From: Oppiella nova
Taxonomy: Eukaryota > Arthropoda > Arachnida > Sarcoptiformes > Oppiidae
Reading direction: 5' to 3'
DNA: 21,400 bases
Assembly (NCBI GenBank): GCA_905397405.1
Contig: CAJPVJ010000313.1
Coordinates: 1-21,400, forward strand
In this document: positions 19,679 to 21,400 of the stretch, piece by piece
Numbering within the stretch: the first letter of the stretch is position 1
How the letters are laid out: each line of letters starts with the position of its first letter
The notes under the pieces: model-generated
Told to the model about the DNA's origin: nothing
Databases searched by the model: none
Seen by the model: only the letters and a program-made list of their open reading frames with translations
Translations under genes and position numbers: made by a program

Positions 19679-21133
19679 AAATTATTGCTTTCAAGATCAC
19701 ATTTAAAACAAGAAATTAAATACTTTTATGTTTTCAATGACAATTTTGAATTTTCAAAACACTCTCCCGGACGTAACATACTGTTTGTGACATTTGATGA
19801 TATGGTGTATGGATTGGGATCTAATGCGTGGGGTAAGCTCGGGTTAGGACACGAAATACGACACATTCATACACCACAACGAGTGCCAGAATTATGCCAT
19901 CAAAATATTCATCAATTTTTCAATGGAGCTGACTTTGTATTGGCTGTCAATACGGATAATAATGTGATATTCAGTTTTGGTCGAGTTCCTACGAGACAAT
20001 TGGATGTGGAAAAGAATATGGATATGGCTGGAAATGTATTAGGAGATGTATACCATAAACCGGATACCATATTATTTTTCCAATCAAATAATTTAATTAT
20101 TTCACAAATAAGTTTTGGTCAGCTGCACACAATTGTGTTGACATCAAATGGACAGGTATTCGGGTGGGGGTATAATGGCTCGGGACAGGTTGGTTGTGGC
20201 GATAAGAGTATTGAATGGCGATTAGATCCAACTCCTGTTGAATTTGTCACTGAATATCAAATTAGTAAAATAGAGTGCAAACATTGGGCATCACTAGCAC
20301 TTACTTGTGAGGGAAAGGTGCTTATATGGGGAGCGGTATTTAGTAAGGGTATCTATAATAGAATAAGAACACCACATCTATTAGAAATTGAAATGAACAT
20401 ACAAAATGCACTTCCAGGAGGTCCTTCCTTTGCATATTTGTTATCTAGCCATGGTCACTTATATCGATATTACTTCGATAGTGATAAGAGGTTAGAATTA
20501 TTATCACATTTTGTGTTCAATGAAATCAAAAAAAAAGATAACTCAGATATTGTGGGCAAATCTGGTGATAAAATATATAAAATTGTTGGCAAAGATCTGT
20601 TTGAAACCAATTATACATCATTTGATGATTATTTTTCACATGAATTGCAAATCACTTTTAATACAATTTCAGTACATATTCAACAAAATACACCAAATTG
20701 TGGTAAATATTACAATAATGTCATAATTGTTGCCTTAATATGTTGTCATTGAATTGATAAATATTATTATGTTTTATTATAGAAACTCATGATAAGTTGA
20801 ATAATTTAATATCATTTGAAAAGTCATTTGATTTAATAAATAAGCTTGGTGAGGGTGGATATGGAGTGGTATATAAGGTTCGTGATAAATGTAACCAAAA
20901 TGTCTATGCAATAAAGAAATGTCTATTAAATGGTAAATATATTTCATTTTATTTGCAAATTTATAATCATTTTTATTATATTTGTATTTTTTTAAGGATT
21001 GACAGAAAAAGAAAAAGAAAATGTTTTGAATGAAACGCAACGTCTTATGAAACTTCGGTCATTGTTTGTCATTGATTACTACTATTCATGGATTGAATGC
21101 AATTGTCTTTACTTTCAAACATTGATTCGTTAA
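19679..21133 (+). CDS. RCC1-repeat protein fused to a truncated kinase domain
   Basis: Three exons are supported: 19679-20702, 20783-20932 and 20997-21133, joined by GTAAAT donors and AG acceptors (introns of 80 and 64 bp, both phase 1). The 5' end is unsure: an in-frame TAG sits exactly at 19676-19678 as part of a likely acceptor, so an upstream exon is expected; the first internal ATG is at 19802. The N-terminal part has RCC1-type beta-propeller repeats: MVYGLGSNAWGKLGLGH, then HTIVLTSNGQVFGWGYNGSG with QVGCGD, then LTCEGKVLIWG. The C-terminal part starts a protein kinase: Gly-rich loop LGEGGYGVVYKV, the AIKK lysine, a Glu-rich helix C region and a beta-4/5 stretch (DYYYSWIECNCLYFQ) resembling eIF2-alpha-kinase-like domains. 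It then stops at TAA 21131-21133, with no HRD or DFG motif, so it should lack catalysis. RCC1 parts commonly bind partners or GTPases; the role here is unknown. Confidence 0.75.
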
Positions 21134-21202
21134 TTGCGTTAATGTCTGTTGTATCTACAAACATATATATTGTAAATGTAAAAGTTTGCACTTTGAAATA
21201 TT

Positions 21203-21400
21203 TTAAACTATAAATATCAAACCATTAGTTATATTTCCATCAGTCATATGGATTATACAAAACGATTTGCTTTTAATAAATAGATCGTATAGTATAACAT
21301 ATTTTCTGTCGATAATAGTATTCAATACAGAATTGAATTCTTTGTCTCCAATAATGGGTTTATTTGTCATAAATGTCTGCAATTGGGATAAAATGTGCGA
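21203..21400 (-). CDS. Partial ORF at the right edge, unknown
   Basis: This is a 65-codon open frame ending at TAA (21203-21205) and open at the window edge. A good acceptor (pyrimidine-rich, then TTGCAG) ends at 21377, so the true exon may be 21203-21376, starting TFMTNKPIIGDKEF. I do not recognise the family. It is convergent with the truncated kinase gene, whose stop lies only 69 bp away. Chance ORFs of this length are possible in such AT-rich DNA, so confidence is low. Confidence 0.3.
   Translation of the reverse strand, partial: SHILSQLQTFMTNKPIIGDKEFNSVLNTIIDRKYVILYDLFIKSKSFCIIHMTDGNITNGLIFIV

Noticed and set aside
1-21400. CRISPR arrays, operons, ribosome binding sites and rRNA or tRNA genes.
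   Set aside because: None was seen; the spliced gene structure shows a eukaryotic nuclear genome, so bacterial-type features are not expected.

Overview
The window reads as an AT-rich, compact arthropod nuclear genome. An acariform mite, possibly oribatid, is my best guess. The grounds are short GT-AG introns (mostly about 55-100 bp), intron-rich small genes, and a lineage-specific expansion of HR96-like nuclear receptors. The assignment is inference from gene content; no mitochondrial or ribosomal marker is present to settle it.

Layout. From 1390 to 18879 the minus strand carries seven complete nuclear-receptor genes, head to tail (called A to G here from left to right). Each can be built from the same seven coding exons, with the same intron phases (1,0,0,0,0,2). 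Exons 1-3 encode the two-zinc-finger DNA-binding domain, exon 4 the hinge and first half of the ligand-binding domain, and exons 5-7 the rest, ending in an AF-2 helix. Five genes (A, B, D, E, F) look intact. Gene C is broken by one 4-base frameshift and has a mutated AF-2. Gene G is the most divergent: it has an in-frame 309-bp internal duplication and has lost its AF-2 helix to an early stop. Five of the seven genes (C-G) carry the P-box ESCKA, shared with the HR96/NHR-8/DAF-12 type receptors.

Between the genes lie AT-rich spacers. A conserved block with a GATA-type core (coding strand TTAGCCTTGAGATAAG) sits about 170-230 bp upstream of the start codons of A to F. The 2.4-kb spacer between F and G holds a 468-bp inverted-repeat DNA transposon with a TTA target duplication and a 133-bp tandem repeat. 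Gene G intron 1 and the 18.9-19.7 kb spacer hold two more foldback repeats. A single N at 3425 is flanked by an exact 120-bp duplication, which looks like an unmerged contig overlap.

On the plus strand, 19679-21133 holds an RCC1-repeat protein spliced in frame to the first part of a protein kinase domain that stops before the catalytic loop. At the right edge a short minus-strand ORF runs in from outside. If expressed, the receptor array would act as a battery of ligand-sensing transcription factors, plausibly for xenobiotic or dietary lipid response; that role is inferred from the HR96 family, not shown by the sequence.
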